Assembly (NCBI GenBank): GCA_020343575.1
Contig: CP070801.1
Location: forward strand, 169,357 to 175,227
Length of the DNA stretch: 5,871 nt
Source: Candidatus Aenigmatarchaeota archaeon
GTDB lineage: Archaea; Aenigmatarchaeota; Aenigmatarchaeia; QMZP01
Direction of reading: 5' to 3'
In this document: in pieces, positions 5,783 to 5,871 of the stretch
Layout of the letters: the number at the start of each line of letters is the position of its first letter
How positions within the stretch are numbered: the stretch's first letter is position 1
Notes under the pieces: generated by a model
Database searches by the model: none
Told to the model about the DNA's origin: nothing
Seen by the model: only the letters and a program-made list of their open reading frames with translations
Made by a program: the position numbers and the translations under genes

Positions 5783-5801
5783 CCTGAACTGAATTATTAA
5801 C

Positions 5802-5871
5802 ATGCCCTGCGGAAGAAAGCGAAAGAGAAAAAAGATCAAGAAGCATAAACTCAAGAAGAGAAGAAAGAAAA
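5802..5871 (+). CDS. Very basic mini-protein, mS38/COX24 (bS22)-like; 3' end cut by window
   Basis: Twenty-three codons are visible, from ATG 5802 to the window edge, with no stop reached. The protein starts MPCGRKRKRKKIKKHKL and continues with Lys and Arg only. Its pattern of basic residues around a central KKHK resembles the C-terminal domain of mitochondrial mS38 (COX24/AURKAIP1) and the small bacterial bS22. I also recall similar MPxGxKRKRH-type mini-proteins in Bacteroidetes, from memory only. A role as a ribosomal protein buried in rRNA is the best inference. eL41, another tiny basic ribosomal protein of archaea and eukaryotes, is the main alternative, but eL41 typically begins MRAKW and lacks the KKHK core. 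The promoter at 5770-5782 gives a leaderless mRNA, and the start codon is well placed for it. The remaining length is unknown. Confidence 0.7.
   Translation, partial: MPCGRKRKRKKIKKHKLKKRRKK

Noticed and set aside
5612..5854. Minus-strand frame running from the mini-protein region into the DHOD gene
   Set aside because: It overlaps the conserved DHOD N-terminus in another frame, crosses both divergent promoters, and has no family resemblance.

Overview
The window is archaeal, on three grounds: a two-ring CDC48/VAT-type AAA+ ATPase, an archaeal core histone, and promoters with the archaeal TATA layout. It is moderately AT-rich. Nothing in it fixes the phylum. A DPANN or euryarchaeal lineage is possible, but that is a guess. 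I see no mobile element, CRISPR array, rRNA or tRNA.

Layout: 1-104 holds the unclear tail of an upstream gene. 126-2414 (+) is CDC48. 2466-3404 (+) is a soluble 312-residue protein I do not recognise, with two HCxxC motifs. It is followed 2 bases later by a MEMO-family protein (3407-4234, +). 4293-4433 (-) is a 46-residue four-cysteine zinc ribbon, divergent from an archaeal histone (4545-4778, +) across a short AT-rich promoter region. The histone converges on, and overlaps by 18 bases, a dihydroorotate dehydrogenase-family gene (4761-5714, -). That gene is in turn divergent from a tiny, extremely basic protein that starts at 5802 (+) and runs off the window end. No gene-free stretch exceeds 300 bases.

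Functionally this is mostly housekeeping: protein unfolding (CDC48), chromatin (histone), pyrimidine synthesis (DHOD family) and probably translation (the basic mini-protein). No pathway links all of them. The closest pair is the unknown protein and MEMO.

Two initiation modes are visible. CDC48, the histone and the zinc ribbon have clear Shine-Dalgarno sites. The unknown protein, the mini-protein and possibly MEMO have TATA-like boxes about 25-30 bases before the start codon and no Shine-Dalgarno site, as expected for leaderless mRNAs.

Points most worth a second look: the mini-protein resembling the C-terminal domain of mS38/COX24 ribosomal proteins; the histone in which the usual tetramer-interface His is replaced by Pro; the unknown double-HCxxC protein beside MEMO; and the DHOD-family protein that mixes class 1 and class 2 features.
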